Shown here: positions 1-11,639 of the stretch, in pieces
Position numbering within the stretch: the first letter of the stretch is position 1
How the letters are laid out: every line of letters begins with the position of its first letter
Source of the DNA: Ischnura elegans
Taxonomy: Eukaryota; Arthropoda; Insecta; Odonata; Coenagrionidae
NCBI RefSeq assembly: GCF_921293095.1
Contig: NC_060248.1
Span: 130,770,972 to 130,834,971 of the forward strand
DNA length: 64,000 bases
Direction of reading: 5' to 3'
Made by a program: the position numbers and the translations under genes
Notes under the pieces: generated by a model
The model's input: the letters and a program-made list of their open reading frames with translations, nothing else
Database searches by the model: none
Told to the model about the DNA's origin: nothing

Positions 1-290
1 TCAGAGAAGAAACGGAAAGGAAAGCACTAGGATGCTATGGACATGTGGTTAGGATGGAGGAGGATAGAAAGCCAAGAGAGTGATGGAAGCAAGACCGGAG
101 GGAAGGCGAGGGAGAGGACGGCCAAGGCTGGAGTGGGAAGGAGGCTATGTGGAGAGACTGGCAGCCCAGCTTGGGCTGAGTATAAACGATGTGAAGCGGC
201 TGGCTCAGAATAGGAGGGAGTTTAGAAAGTGGCTGGTGGAACCCAACGCCTAACAGCAAAATGGGATAAGAAAAAGAAGAAGAAGATGAA
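1..290 (+). mobile_element. RTE-like LINE, 3' end of ORF and tail
   Basis: The plus strand encodes, across one frameshift near 90-95, the closing part of a non-LTR retrotransposon ORF: YGHVVRMEEDRKPR, then EARPEGRRGRGRPRLEWE, then a stretch ending FRKWLVEPNA before TAA at about 249. GRRGRGRPR followed by a tryptophan-containing block is the usual C-terminus of the endonuclease/reverse transcriptase LINE type related to RTE. A purine microsatellite tail (AAG repeats, about 268-288) follows, as expected for a LINE 3' end. The left part lies outside the window. The copy is frameshifted and dead. It is a different subfamily from the copies at 7324 and 21186. Confidence 0.7.
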
Positions 291-645
291 ATTTATTAAG
301 ACCAAAGTTTCAATGCTTCTTCATCAGCCTCAGGTAAAAATAAACAAAGTGTGTCCCAGCAAAAATCGACAACCCCACCTACTCCCCCCTCCCCCATCTC
401 CACCTCCATTCAAAGTGTTAAAAACATCCTCATTGAAATAAATGCTAGCAATTTTCCACTTAATTATAAAATTCATTGCTACCTACGTTTCAATTTTACT
501 ATATTATCCTCACGGTTACTTCATCGCCTTGAAGATGGTGTAGTAACATCGAAACTTAGGTCGTTTTTAATTTTATAATCGTGGAAAATTGCAACCATTT
601 GTTTCGATAAGATGGCTCTAAATATTACCCGGGATTACCCGGTAA
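291..645. other. No gene recognised
   Basis: AT-rich intergenic sequence with no recognised gene, RNA or repeat end. The open frames here are short and overlap each other. Confidence 0.6.
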
Positions 646-1395
646 ACACATACGTGAAGTATGCGGGAAAGCTAACCTTAAACTTGGATTTGTAAAAAGA
701 ATTCTCGGTAAATGCCCAAAAAAAGGTGAAAGAAAAAGCTACCTGACTCTAGTGAGGCTTCACTTGGAATATGCTGCTAGCGTGTGGGACGCTTACGAGG
801 TAGGACTAATAGCTGAAATCAATCGAGTACAACGCAGGGCGGCCAGATTTGTGATGAGTTGTTACGACAAAAAGTGCAGCGTTTCCAGTATGTTATACGA
901 GTTAGGATGGGAATCTTTACAGGAGCGTAGATCTAAGTATAGGCTTAACTTACTCAGGAAATTCGAAGAAGATTCTCAGACGACGTGAATCATATCCTTC
1001 GTTTACCATCGTACTATAGTAGACGCGATCATGAGAATAAAATAAAAGAAATAGACTGCAAAACAGAGAGATTTAAAATGCCATTCTTCCCTCGTACTAT
1101 TAAGGATAGTAACGCTGTCTCAATTGATATGATTAATGGCGTCGCTCGCTAGGATCACTCATTGCATGTTTTTTTCATGTTCTAACCTTGCATGTATTTG
1201 CTCTAGGAATTACTGAGGATTAGCAATTCTTTTTAATGAATAAGCATGTATATTTTGCTAGTGTACGTAATATTTCTATGACCGTGCGGTGTGCATGTGG
1301 CGGTCCTCTTGCATGCTGCATGTTGGTGATTTGTACCCCCTGCCAAACACCCTAGAGGTGGCTCGCAGGGTATTATGTAGATGTAGATTAAGATC
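646..1395 (+). mobile_element. LINE family B copy 1 (CR1/Jockey-like), 3' end
   Basis: Translated pieces read LEYAASVWDAYEVGLIAEIN, RVQRRAARFVMSCYDKK, LYELGWESLQERRSKYRLNL and, after a shift near 985, NHILRLPSYYSRRDH. This is the C-terminal region found after the reverse transcriptase in CR1/Jockey-type LINEs, with the RVQRRAARF signature. The 3'UTR runs to a tail at about 1330-1393 containing CCCTGCCAAACACCC and GGTGGCTCGCAGGGT followed by TGTAGATGTAGA. The same tail, usually inverted, recurs at 13165, 13521, 15862, 16004 and 63362. Frameshifts make the copy non-functional. Confidence 0.85.
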
Positions 1396-1419
1396 TCAAT
1401 CGCGCATATCGATTGCTCA

Positions 1420-1605
1420 CCACCGAACCGTCGCTGGTCAGCGGCTCCCAACAGTCCCAATCGAATCGAATGACCAGTAGTCACTCGAGACCACGAGGAC
1501 TTCTGCCACGACCCACAATCACCGACCCAACTGGGTTCGAAATTCGAACCCGGACCGGCAAGGTCAGAAGCCAACACTCTGGCCTCCATACCACGACCCG
1601 ATCTT
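1420..1605 (-). repeat. tRNA-derived SINE (family G), diverged copy
   Basis: Read on the minus strand, a tRNA-like head (GATCGGGTCGTGGTATGG, then GCCAGAGTGTTGG, then box-B-like GGGTTCGAATTTC) is followed by a body ending near GGGAGCCGCT. The copy at 24650-24892 has the same order: GATCGGGTTGGTGTGGTGG, GCTAGAGTGTTGG, GGGTTCAAATCC, then GGGAGCCGCT. Head and body motifs are conserved but the rest is diverged. It sits directly behind the tail of LINE B copy 1. Confidence 0.6.
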
Positions 1606-3289
1606 CTAGCTTGGCGCTCCACCTGTCCACGGCGATGGGTCCTTTTTGGCTTTCGTTCCCTCTGCGGAACAAAAGCAGATTAGGGAGAGAGGGTCTCAGG
1701 TTAGGCCTCGGGTCGTCGCCCGAAACCTCCGCTATGTTAATTGCCGCGCGGTGAAGGCGACAAGACCTCCTTTCCCATGACTCTACGGCATCCATTAGCA
1801 AAAGCCGCCCGTTTCATTGATATTTTTTCATTTGCGTTCCTTCCCTCTGAAAAGGGACGTTGAAATATGTGAAGGCCCGTGGTTATACAGCCGAGTCCTG
1901 AAGCTCAAACTTGCCTGCCAGCTTCTATGTAGTCATGCCCTTCCGTCCCCAGCTATAAGTCGATTTCAACATAGCAAGGGGTTGGAGCGATAAATGAAAG
2001 CCAGGCTGCCTACGTGATCTACTCCGTGGCAGCGTTTAAACTTTTTTCTCCTTTTACCTGACATTTTCAAACGGTCTCCATGAAGCAACTTAGAGTGGAC
2101 CCGATATGAGTTTAAAATGTAAGGAAAGCATGGAAGCAGTAGGTAGCTGCTTCGGGCCTAATGTGGTGGAATTGTAGCACATTAGTAAAAAAATTACCCT
2201 AACACAATATATGACAGCGCAAAGTTAATTGGATCCGGTTATGAAGTAAAATTAAAGTATCTGTGGAAAAGTGCTCGGGAATTTCTATTAACTGAGAAGG
2301 ATATTCGCTAAACTCTTTCAAAGCCATGCAAAATTGAAGACACGGATCGTATGCTCCTATATATATATATATTTCAGGTTTCATAAGTGTCAACAAAATA
2401 TAACCCACATGTTTTCGTTGACGCTGGCGATGCATAGGTGCCACAAATTGCATATTACTGTGTTCATTGAAATAGCGTTTATTAGCTTATTATATTAAGA
2501 AGGAGAGGGTATAAGATGCGATGAAAAGCATATGCGATGAAAGATGACTTTTTGTTAACTGAGGAGAATATCCGGTGTATGATATGTTAGAAGCGAGATG
2601 AATTCTAATTAGTCCGCTGGCAAAGAACTTATCCGATATCAAGACAATAGCGAATTGAGTGTATAGTAGTTCTCTGCTAATGTCCTTCCCATAGTTTCTT
2701 AATGCTCACTTGATTACTCAAAAATTCATTGCATTCCTCAGTTCTTCGCCAAAATAGTCAGACTTAGAGTCCCATACTTATGCAATATTTCTTCTGATGC
2801 CGTGCCGTCTTTTCTCTTATTATCTAACCTACAGGAACCTTATAATGGATTTAAAATTACTCCATCACACCCTAAACTCGACTTCTGACTGCCCTGAACT
2901 CCTTTTCTCTGGCACCAAGACGACCCTGAGCGTCTCAGCCGGGAAATTAAATTTTTGAAAATAACTGGAGTAAGCATGGGATTCGCTATGCATAAATTTT
3001 TCTCTTAGTACGCATTTCAACTTCGAGAAAATCAAGAATATCGAGATTTCTCGAGTTTATGAAGTGATGTACATAAAATATTCGGAGAGGTTCGAAATGA
3101 CCTCAGATGTCGACGCACCGTTAACACCACAAGTACTATTACTACCCCATTCTCTATTGAATTTTAGAATACCAAGTAGATCCATCCGCTTGCTCTCCCT
3201 ATACCATCTGCCGAATCTGCCCACGATCTCCCAAACCAAGCTCTCAACTTCATGACGCCTCTCTGCCATTCTAAACCCACTCCGTCGAT
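1606..3289. other. No gene recognised
   Basis: No coding region, RNA gene or repeat end was recognised. A short (TA)n run lies at about 2356-2371. Small open frames on both strands have no family features. Confidence 0.55.
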
Positions 3290-3900
3290 CCTTTTTACTT
3301 ATTATTACAGCATTCTACCGATTATGGTAGGTTCCCATGGAGTACTAAAGAAGTGATCTGGGAGCCTCCCTTCCCTTCCAGCACTGCCTTCTTTAACTCA
3401 CAGTAAGGCCTACTCTCTTTCAATCTATCTAAAAATCCTATTCTTTTCCTTCCCCTCCCTCATTTCCCTAACATCATTTCAACATCCCCTCCCCGCTAAG
3501 AATTAGCTCCATCCATACATTCTGTCTCCTCCGTATCTCATCTAAAAGCTGCCTCTCCTCGCCAACCACGTCCAGCACTTCGTCGTTCCTTTTCCTCTCC
3601 GTCCATTTCACCCTCTCCATTCTTCTCCATACCCACATCTCGAATGCCTCCAATCTTTTCTCATCTTCTTTCCTCAATGTCCACGTTTCCGCACCGTAGA
3701 GCGCTACATTCCAGAACCAACTCTTCACTAACATTTTCTTTAAACTCTTACATAACGATCCTCTCAGAAGCTCCTTCCTGTTCATGAACACCTCCTTTGC
3801 TAATGCAATTCTCTTCCTGATGTCCTTACTACTTTATCCGTTTTCCTCTAACGTACTGCCTAAATAGTTGAACCGCTCAACCTGCTCAACCTTTTTACTT
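3290..3900 (-). mobile_element. RTE-like LINE remnant, C-terminal coding
   Basis: The minus-strand frame 3474-3791 reads FMNRKELLRGSLCKSLKKML, then ALYGAETWTLRKEDEKRLEA followed by FEMWVWRRMERVKWTERKRN. YGAETWTL...RLEAFEMW.WRRM is the diagnostic post-RT block of RTE-related endonuclease/reverse transcriptases. The sequence before it (3792-3900 in minus order) continues the family pattern, VERFNYLGSTLEENG and RKRIALAKEVF, but across a stop. Sequence beyond position 3474 is degraded. This is a dead fragment with no tail identified. Confidence 0.75.
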
Positions 3901-4088
3901 ATCATGCAACAATTTTACTTACTAGCTATGTCTCATCTGTCACTGAATTGGATGTCTTCCTCTCTCCTCTGGTTGCTTCCTTGTTGATTTTTATAGCCCT
4001 AATGTAATTTTTCCCATTTCGTGCCTCAGTTAAAAATTTCACTGTAAATTAGTGTAATTGCTATGAAGGATTTTTAAGTAAATAAATA

Positions 4089-4985
4089 TGAGTGGGTTGA
4101 AAGCCAAGGGCTACAAGTGATTATACAATGTTAGGTACAGATATTAAGTATAGAAAACAAACTAAATCTATTAGATATTTAGTAAAGCATTTTATTTTCC
4201 ACTCGATGTCGGCACAGAACAAAGACTCACTCGTATCCCTTGGTAACCAAGATTTGTGTATTTCTTCTTACAATAGGGTAGTTTCCTTCATCAAAGAAAA
4301 CGAAAGGCATTGATTGCCATTCGTTACTCACAATTAGTGTATTAATAATATAAAAATTATTTGGTTTTAGAAATACCGGTTTAGACGAATGGAAATGGTA
4401 AATTTTAACCGCATTTAAAAATTTGATTGGCGCCCATGCTATGCCACTCCACGTGACGCCACAGGGACCAAGATTCTATACGAGTAGATGGGAGTTTTAC
4501 ATCGCCTGAGATTACCAATGCATGCATGAGGCACAGAGCTCAGGTAAACATGTCTTAATAATCACCTATTGAAACTGCCTATGGTCGGAAGGTTTCCTCG
4601 TTTGATAAGGTATTAATAATCCTTATTTAAGCCAAGCGCTACCAGCTAGCAGGGTACTCTGCTACCCGCTAGCAGCCTGCGTCATATCAGCGCTCAAAGC
4701 GTCACCCCAAGGTCACCTCACTTGCGGCAGCGGGAACCAGAACGACGTCACACGGAGTTTTCCCAGCATTCATACTTAGCCGTCGCGTTTTCGTGCGCTT
4801 CAAATTTTTCATCTCTCGAAAAATAGATATCGTCAATTAAAAATCTGAAAGCGTGAAATACGTACTCCAGGAGTAATAATCTTTCGATTTAGGTAATAAA
4901 AAAATAATAGGAAACCATCCTATTAAGTTTACCTAACTCCGTTGAGAAAAAAATCACTTGTACCCCTTGGCTTCTCATCCCCTCA
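4089..4985. mobile_element. Short TIR element H, copy 1, split by a MITE
   Basis: The ends are inverted repeats: TGAGTGGGTTGAAAGCCAAG at the left and, inverted, TGAGGGGATGAGAAGCCAAG at the right, both followed by GG-TACAAGTGAT-like sequence. The interior (AACAAACTAAAT, CTCACTCGTATCCCTTGG, TAACTCCGTTGAG) matches the uninterrupted copy at 39194-39453. A second element (4276-4920) sits inside it. No protein is encoded. The transposon superfamily and its target duplication are unclear. Confidence 0.75.
4276..4920 (+). mobile_element. 0.65-kb MITE (family M1), copy 1
   Basis: The element begins GGGTAGTTTCCTTCATCA and ends GGAAACCATCC, an imperfect terminal inverted repeat, and is flanked by TA on both sides (4274-4275 and 4921-4922). 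Near-identical copies lie at 45776-46431 and 56149-56808 (inverted), each also flanked by TA. It carries a 10-bp inverted motif, GCTAGCAGGG...CCCGCTAGC, at about 4647-4671. No ORF is present. TA duplication and length suggest a non-autonomous DNA transposon, possibly Tc1/mariner-related. The host sequence is an H element whose empty site survives at 39 kb. Confidence 0.85.
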
Positions 4986-6340
4986 TGTATTGTATTTTTT
5001 TAATAAGTCATAATTTCTAACTACATAAGTAAAAGATTTTGAGAATAAGCGCGGCGTACTTCCTACTGAAGATTATCGTGGTTTAAGCACGATATCATCA
5101 AATATTTTTTTCGATAGGATTAATTAATATGCATGTTTGACATAAATTCGTTTTCAACCTTGAAATAGGAATGAATCATTGGGCATGAAGGTATGAAACT
5201 ACCCTAATTCTTCGAAACGTCAGATGGAAGTTGTAATCCAGTTGTAATCCTCGGAGCTATCAATATGACGTAGAAAATGTTCTCTCGCTGTAGGCACTGT
5301 TTATTGTTCGAAGATTATCTGATTCTTTGAGTTTGTGAGAAACGGCGCTTCAAGTGTGCACACATAGATTATCGCCTATTTCATGAAAATATGAGAGTTC
5401 TATCGAATTGTGCAATGACAGACTGAAAACCTTCCCCGAATTTTAGGCATCCCATTGAAGTCTTAACTTGCGCAATAGGTCGATATCCTCAATTGAAAAA
5501 GTCACTTCGAAAGGAATTTTTGCTTTGGAAGCGAGAGTTGAGCGCGCGAAATCCACATGCGAAAATCAAAGCGGTGAGTAAAATGTAATTCCGTGAAATG
5601 AACAAAGATGGAGACGGAATCCTTCCCTGAAGTCTACGCTGGTGTAGCAAGGAAGTCGACGAGGTACTCGCACTGCCTTTCCGGGAAATTTTTAGCGCTG
5701 TGGGCTCATTCATTTGTTCTAAGAAACACGAACAAGCCAATACCATCGTTACAGGTCAATCGAGAAATAAAAGGGTTGAAATTATTAACATTGAACACCC
5801 GAAATATATAGGGATATCAGTAAATTCATGCAGATTTTAGCTTTTTATTGTTGATTTATTTCTCAGATACTATTTTGTATCTAAATTAGGCCACAATAAA
5901 GAAAAAATTCTTGCCTACCTTCTTGTGCATACGAAACAAGTATACTCGGCACCTAGGGCACGCTTTAATTATTTTTGTTTGGGATATGAAATTGGTGAAA
6001 AGTCTTACATGTCAGCTGTAAACGATTTGCTCTTATCATAAAATATCCAGATTTTAAGTAATCAAACGATTTTTCAGGCTTAAACATTAAATGCAATTGT
6101 GCGGGTGACAGTTTTTTCTGTACACTATTACCTAAACATAATTTAACGATGCAACCGAGTACGTTTTAATTAAAAAAAGGATTATCTTAAATTAAAAACA
6201 ATTTCTCATACCTATCCATTCGGCAAGATGTATCACTTAATTTATCGTTTCTATCGGAAGTGGGGTTCTAATTTTATTGTCTCCGTGTCGCTCTGACAGA
6301 TGTCTATTCTCAATTCCTCAACCAATCTAAGCCTACCGCG
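4986..6340. other. No gene recognised
   Basis: AT-rich sequence with no recognisable gene, RNA or repeat boundary. The longest open frames (for example 5489-5746 minus) lack family features. Confidence 0.55.
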
Positions 6341-6349
6341 TAGCCTCCG

Positions 6350-6770
6350 AGTATATGGTTCGACACGTTGGTTGTCATGATGGCCCGACGTTTAACTCTA
6401 TGACCTTTAACCCCCATTGTGACCCTTGGAGGTCAAAATATCAACAATACGGATTTATGAACTGAAAAACCGACTTTGACACCCTTCAAAATCTATGGTT
6501 TGACACCTTGGTTGACATGATGGCCCCACTTTTAACTCTATGACTTTTGACCACCGTGATGACCCCCGGAGGTCAATTAGTGAATAATACGGGTATTTGT
6601 ACAATACTAGACACTTGGGCACCCTATAAAACCCATGGATCAACACCTTTGTTGGTATGCTATTCGTTTAGCCACCCTTATGACCTTGACGGTGACCTTA
6701 CTGGGTCAACGGTTCAATTTTCGTAAATAAAAGTGTTATTTTCGGGTTTCTCGTGTGCGAAAACCTGAGA
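6350..6770. repeat. Three diverged ~140-bp tandem units rich in GGTCA/TGACC
   Basis: The phrase TATGGTTYGACACSTTGGTT starts at about 6352 and 6491, and a weaker form (CATGGATCAACACCTTTGTT) starts at about 6632, giving spacings near 140 bp. Each of the first two units contains AACTCTATGAC, a TGACC cluster and GGAGGTCAA. The third is more diverged. Whether it is an old satellite fragment or part of a transposon is unknown. Confidence 0.6.
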
Positions 6771-7323
6771 ATTAACATCTTGGTCAATGAAATTCAGACT
6801 TTTTTCTATCTCGAATTTTTTAACATTGAAACCCCATAAGGCAAATTCAAATTTTTTGTTTGTACCCACATTGTTAGGTCAAAAGGTCAAAATGGTAAAA
6901 TTTTGCTTACATTCAACAAAACTTAGGACCTTTCCCCATAAGTGTGCCAGTTTTCATGAACATTGCTTGATGCAAAGTTACTAAAATTAGAGGTCGAAAT
7001 TGACACACGACCCTTGGGACAGTCTGTACCGCGGCTCCCAGCACAATTCGCTTAACATCTTGGTAGCACTCTCTGTCGGCCCGTAGCAGCTTTTGACGAA
7101 TCGCGCAGATTCTCATTGTATTTTATCAAGTTAACGGATTAAGCCTTTCTGCGCCGGATTTATGCTAGGTTTGCGGATGCGGATATGCTAGGTTTGGGAG
7201 GACGAATGCGAAATAGAACCTCTATTTTACTCAATCCCCCGAAACTCTTCTCAAAACTCGTTTTATAAATGGTACGAAACCCTTTAAATCTTTCGTTAGT
7301 ATTATTGGCCATTAATATTTGCC

Positions 7324-7768
7324 CTTTGGAGTTCGCTCCTATACGGAAGTGAGGCATGGACAATGAGCGCAGCGGAGAAAGCAAGAATAGAGGCCTTCGA
7401 CATGTGGTGCTACAGAAGAATGATGAAAATCAAATGGATCGACCGAGTTAGTAACGAGGAAGTCCTAAGAAGAGTAGTAGAGAAGCCTTAACCTTAACCT
7501 TAAGCATGAAAACCTTAACAAGAAGACGGAACAACCTCATATGCCACATCTTGAGACATGATGACCTGATGAAGACAATCGTCGAGGGACAAGTGGAAGG
7601 CAACAACGGAAAAGGAAGACCTCGAACAAAATACATGGAACAAGTAAAGAAGGATGTGAAAGAGAAGAAATACGTAGGTGTGAAAAGATTAGCTGATAGG
7701 AGAACTGAGTGGAGAGCTTCGTCAAACCAATCCTAGGATTGTTGACCAGTGATGATGATGATGATGTT
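7324..7768 (+). mobile_element. RTE-like LINE 3' end with GAT tail
   Basis: From 7340 the frame reads LYGSEAWTMSAAEKARIEAF then DMWCYRRMMKIKWIDRVSNE, the diagnostic RTE-type block. A GCCTTAACCTTAACC interruption near 7486 breaks it. From 7506 the frame resumes with TRRRNNLICHILRHDDLMKT, NGKGRPRTKYMEQV and RRTEWRASSNQS before TAG at 7734. The tail is a GAT microsatellite (7749-7768), the usual RTE 3' end. The copy at 21186-21945 is the same subfamily. Both are dead. Confidence 0.85.
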
Positions 7769-8365
7769 TTGCTCGAGGAATTAAATCTACTAATCAGCAG
7801 AACATTATGATTTGATTCGAGAATTCATGTTAATTTATTTATTGTTGGGCTTTTGTTTCTTGAGTTACTTCATATCTAAGAATAATTTGCCGTCAGACGA
7901 GCTGCTGAGTGAGCGTTTCTGTTGAAGGCATATATCTTGGAATACGAATGAATCGTTTGATTCTTATATCGTGGGAAATCGCCCGCGTTGTATTCCTGGC
8001 GTTCCATTGATTCGAATTCGTCAAATTAATTCGGCTGCTACGCTCCGTGAATCAGCAGTGTGGCCTATTAATAGTTCGAGGTCATTCAAAAATATCCTCT
8101 CAATATCCGCGCCGGTGCTATTTTAGCTAATAGTGCTGCCGTAATTTCATTAGTAACGTTGCAGAAAGATCGTCCAATAATAAAATAAAAACTGTGAGCC
8201 AACTTCACTCCAATTAGTGTGAGATCATCCGATGTGGAGATCCGATTTTATTTCATCGCGCGGTCATTTCCTCTGTTATTTTTCCCCTCATATTTTGATG
8301 TTCCCTTTTTTCGCATATTTTCCTGAAGCCTACTCTTCACAGCTATAAACTTAATGGAAAATTTG
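7769..8365. other. No gene recognised
   Basis: Sequence without recognisable coding, RNA or repeat-end features. Confidence 0.5.
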
Positions 8366-8610
8366 TTTATCTATTTATTTCCAACTTCCCCATAAATAGC
8401 ACATAAAGACCATATCAAAGGAGGATTAATAAAGCGCTACACAAAACTCCATGCCCTGGATGGGGTCCAGCTACCCTGGCGGGATTCGAACAATGAAGGA
8501 CATTCACACACGCCCATACCCTGGTTAAGGTAACTTATCCAGGAGGGACTCGAACCCGCGACCTTCGGTTTGGCAGGCGAGGACTTTACCCCGCCGCCAC
8601 CGAGGCCGCC
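8366..8610 (-). repeat. tRNA-derived SINE (family S), copy 1
   Basis: On the minus strand the head reads GGCGGCCTCGGTGGCGGCGG, then GGTAAAGTCCTCGCCTGCC (box-A region), then GGTCGCGGGTTCGAGTCCC (box B), followed by a tRNA-unrelated body and an AAATAAATAG-type tail near 8370. Related copies are at 23264-23445 and 43343-43534 (plus) and a fragment at 54712-54776 (minus). The shared order of boxes, body (GGTTGCCTCT.TCCAGG) and A-rich tail identifies a SINE rather than a tRNA gene: no acceptor stem closes. Confidence 0.8.
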
Positions 8611-9252
8611 AATTATATCAATTATCTGTTAAAATTTTAAAATTATTAATTTGAAGTTCATGGGACGTACAGTTACTTGTAGTGCAATAGGATGGAAAGA
8701 GAAAATGTGTTCCGAAAGCTGGATAACTTATTTCACTCACCAATTCACCGAAGTTAGCTTAGATACCAGTAATAATCAATCCCCTTTTGAAATTGTGCTT
8801 TTGTATGCCAACACAAATATTAAGATTCTAAAGGCTTCGTTACACGGTACATGAACACGTACGAGTTTGCATGCGTGAGTGATTTTTATGGACCGGAACG
8901 GATCATGTACGAATTCATGAACCGAATTAAAACAGGTTCTACTTTCCGTTCATGCGTTCGCACAAGTTGGGAGGCTACACGATGCGTTTTCGTTTTCATT
9001 CACTCATTCATACTCTAACGTTTGATATTTACGTTTATATTTTGATTACTGTTATTGATTTGAGGTTTATGCATAATTTTATGTTGATATTTAATGAATG
9101 CTGATGGAATGTTGCCAAGGAGTCGTAGAGAGGAGAGAGGGGATTGTTGGGAGGGAAGCCGTTGAAATAGGAGGTGGGATGAGGGGGAGGAGAAAAGAAA
9201 ATTGTAATTTAAAAGGAATTAAGAATACTTTGGAAGAAACAGTTGCCTGATG
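8611..9252. other. Unassigned; possible decayed repeat 8838-9010
   Basis: No gene is recognised. The stretch 8838-9010 is rich in CATGAAC/GTTCATG words in both orientations (GGTACATGAACACGTACG and, inverted, CCGTTCATGCG), suggesting a decayed inverted-repeat element. No second copy was found here. Confidence 0.35.
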
Positions 9253-9507
9253 TTTGAATCATATCCTTCGTTTACCATCGTAGTATAGTAGATGTGATCA
9301 TGAGAATAAAATAAAAGAAATAGACTGCAAAACAGAGAGATTTAAAATATCATTCTTCCCTCGTACTATTTAGGATAGCAACGCTGTCTCAATTGATAGG
9401 ATTAATGGCGTTGCTCGCTAGGATCACTCATTGCATGTTTTTTCATAGTTCTAACCTTGCATGTATTTGCTCTAGGAATTACTAACCATTAGCAGTTTTT
9501 TTATGAA

Positions 9508-11639
9508 CTAGCTGACCCGGCGAACTTCGTACCGCCTAACAATCAATGAACTTACAGTTTACTTACATCATGTATAAATCAAGAGCGGCTGCATCGTTTT
9601 TAATCATGTTTAATTTATTATAATAAAATAAGGATACAAATTCAATAAAACTACGTAAATGAGAACCAAAATTGCTTGTCAGAAAGACATTTTCTTTATC
9701 GAATCTACATAGGGTGAATCGGAGCACGTTTACGCGGATTTTTTTCAACAAAGTTTCTTACGTTTTAGCATAAGAAATTTTGGGCATTGTGGTTTAATAA
9801 AGCAGTTCATGGAATAAAAATTATACGCATTCAGTTGTTGGCTATTTGCGTTATTAGCTGTAAAAAAATGTTTATAGGTCCAAGTCTGTTGCATACACTT
9901 GGCCCATTCAGGGGGCAGGTTGACACGACCCCAGACCGACGCTTGACTGATGCTCAAAATCGTGCAAGAAAAGCCCCAATGAAGCAGCATTCGCATTAAA
10001 TGACTTAAGGCGCGCCAGTTTTAGTATCTCTGTTTGGAAAAAATGCACTGCGTAAACGTACTGCATGCGTAAACGCACCACGGTGAGCCCTACACATTCG
10101 GGTTTAATGTCTTGCGTCAAGCACCTTCTGAGAAACAACAGTTTTTGTTTTGTTATCAGGTGCAAGATGAAGCGGATGAAGCTAAATAAATATAGCGAAG
10201 CAAAGCAGTGACGCAGCGAGGGGAGGTTTTGGGGGATAAACCCCCCCCCCCAAGAGCTTAGAGAATTTTTTTATGAAAGATGATGTTATTAATATTAGGG
10301 GGACGGATGACTAACAAACAAAACATATTTAACTATTCACACAGCCACAAAACCCACTATTTTGAACCATTTATCTTAAAAAATGTCTGGGGGAAGTGCC
10401 CCCACACTTCCCGCTTACCTTAGCGAGTTTTCTATACCCTACAGACCCGTGGTATTAGCGGCACCAAAAACCCCCTATCCTAGCTACGCACTTGAAGCGA
10501 AGGAAGAAATACAGAGGATGGTTTATCGACTCGTGAACATAGCACGCTAAATTGACCATGAGAAAATCATGGGTTTTCATTAGCACATGAGCACAAACAA
10601 CCCAAAAACTGAAAAAAATGACCATGCGATTTTTTAATCGTTATCACGAATGCAACACGAATTGTAAATTGAATACGTTTAAGCTCAAAAGGGCATATGA
10701 GTTCAGATCATGGAATCTACGGAATGAGGACTTCCTAACCTTTGAATTTTCCTTTGAGTAAAGTTGCGTGAATCACATTCATCGCCAATTTTTTTAATGA
10801 CCAAACACGTTCCGTTGGATAGTTATGGTTGGTTTAGGCTTCGAAAGATCATGAGCACAGAAACTACATTTTTCTGTAAATCGTGCCTTGGTAAGCCAGG
10901 TACGTCCAAGGACTTAAAATATTCAGATAGATAGTTGGTGATTTCGTCTTCGTTTGTTACACATTTCAAAGATTCGAATCCATGCAGAGTACGAACTATT
11001 TGAATTTACCTCGTTTTAGTCATCCACATCTTCGTTCTTGCTCGCTAAATCAACCATCTTTGATTCTTTTGGTGATCAATCATATTCTGGAACTCTTTGT
11101 TGATGAGCTCACTGAAACTAATTTGCAATCATTCCAAGGAAATGAGTTAAAACTACTCGATTCCTCGACAGGAACACGGACATTACCGTTTGTCAACAAT
11201 TGCTTGGAGATTTGTTTACAAACACGGTAGTGAAGTGTCAACTCGATCTGGGCCACGGCTGGGCTTACAATCAGCTCGAATTTAATTTTTAAAATGTAAT
11301 TTCAATTTAATTAATATTTTGAATATATTTAGTAATTAAAATGTTATATTACACACCTACATTTCTTAGATAACAGTGAGTGCTTGTAATTTAATATGAA
11401 CTTTATATAATAGCAATAAAGCTCAAATTGATTCTACGTTTTAGTTAGAAAACGTTTGTATGTGAAAAAGAAAAGGGCTGTTTTTAGGGTTTTCTGGCAA
11501 TTATTCGATTTTTTCTCGCCGTAAGAACCATCCTTGGACTTCAACGAACATTTAAAAAAAAGAATTGGCCAAATTGGTCCAGGCGTTGTTGAGTTATGCG
11601 CTTACCAACACATTTTGCGATTCATTTTTATATATAAGA
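9508..11639 (+). mobile_element. Unclassified 2.1-kb insertion (CTAGCTGACCCGG... type)
   Basis: Boundaries are defined by the interrupted LINE. The insertion starts CTAGCTGACCCGGCGAAC and ends GCGATTCATTTTTATATATA AGA, with target bases A and T on either side and no visible target duplication. Similar CTAGCTGACCCGGC starts and GTTATGCGCTTACCAACACA ends are widespread in arthropod genomes (recalled, not searched). It holds a nested hAT-like element (10206-10494), so its own length is about 1.83 kb. Open frames at 9745-9999 are short and unidentified. Insertion between A and T without duplication would suit a Helitron, but the ends are not TC...CTRR, so the class is left open. Confidence 0.65.
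10206..10494 (+). mobile_element. hAT-like non-autonomous element, copy 1
   Basis: It starts CAGTGACGCAGCGAGGGG and ends CTAGCTACGCACTTG, the inverted CAGTG.CG.AGC terminal type of hAT elements. It is flanked by AAGCAAAG (10198-10205) and AAGCGAAG (10495-10502), an 8-bp target duplication with one mismatch. The interior resembles copies at 12699 and 52811, including the C-rich run and ACCATTTATCTTAAAA. No transposase ORF. Confidence 0.8.

Noticed and set aside
7486-7503. CCTTAA repeats as a telomeric relic
   Set aside because: Only about three 6-bp units, and the common arthropod telomere repeat is the 5-bp TTAGG.
8522-8610. Possible tRNA gene (boxes A and B, minus strand)
   Set aside because: Acceptor arms do not pair and the unit continues into a SINE body shared with three other sites.
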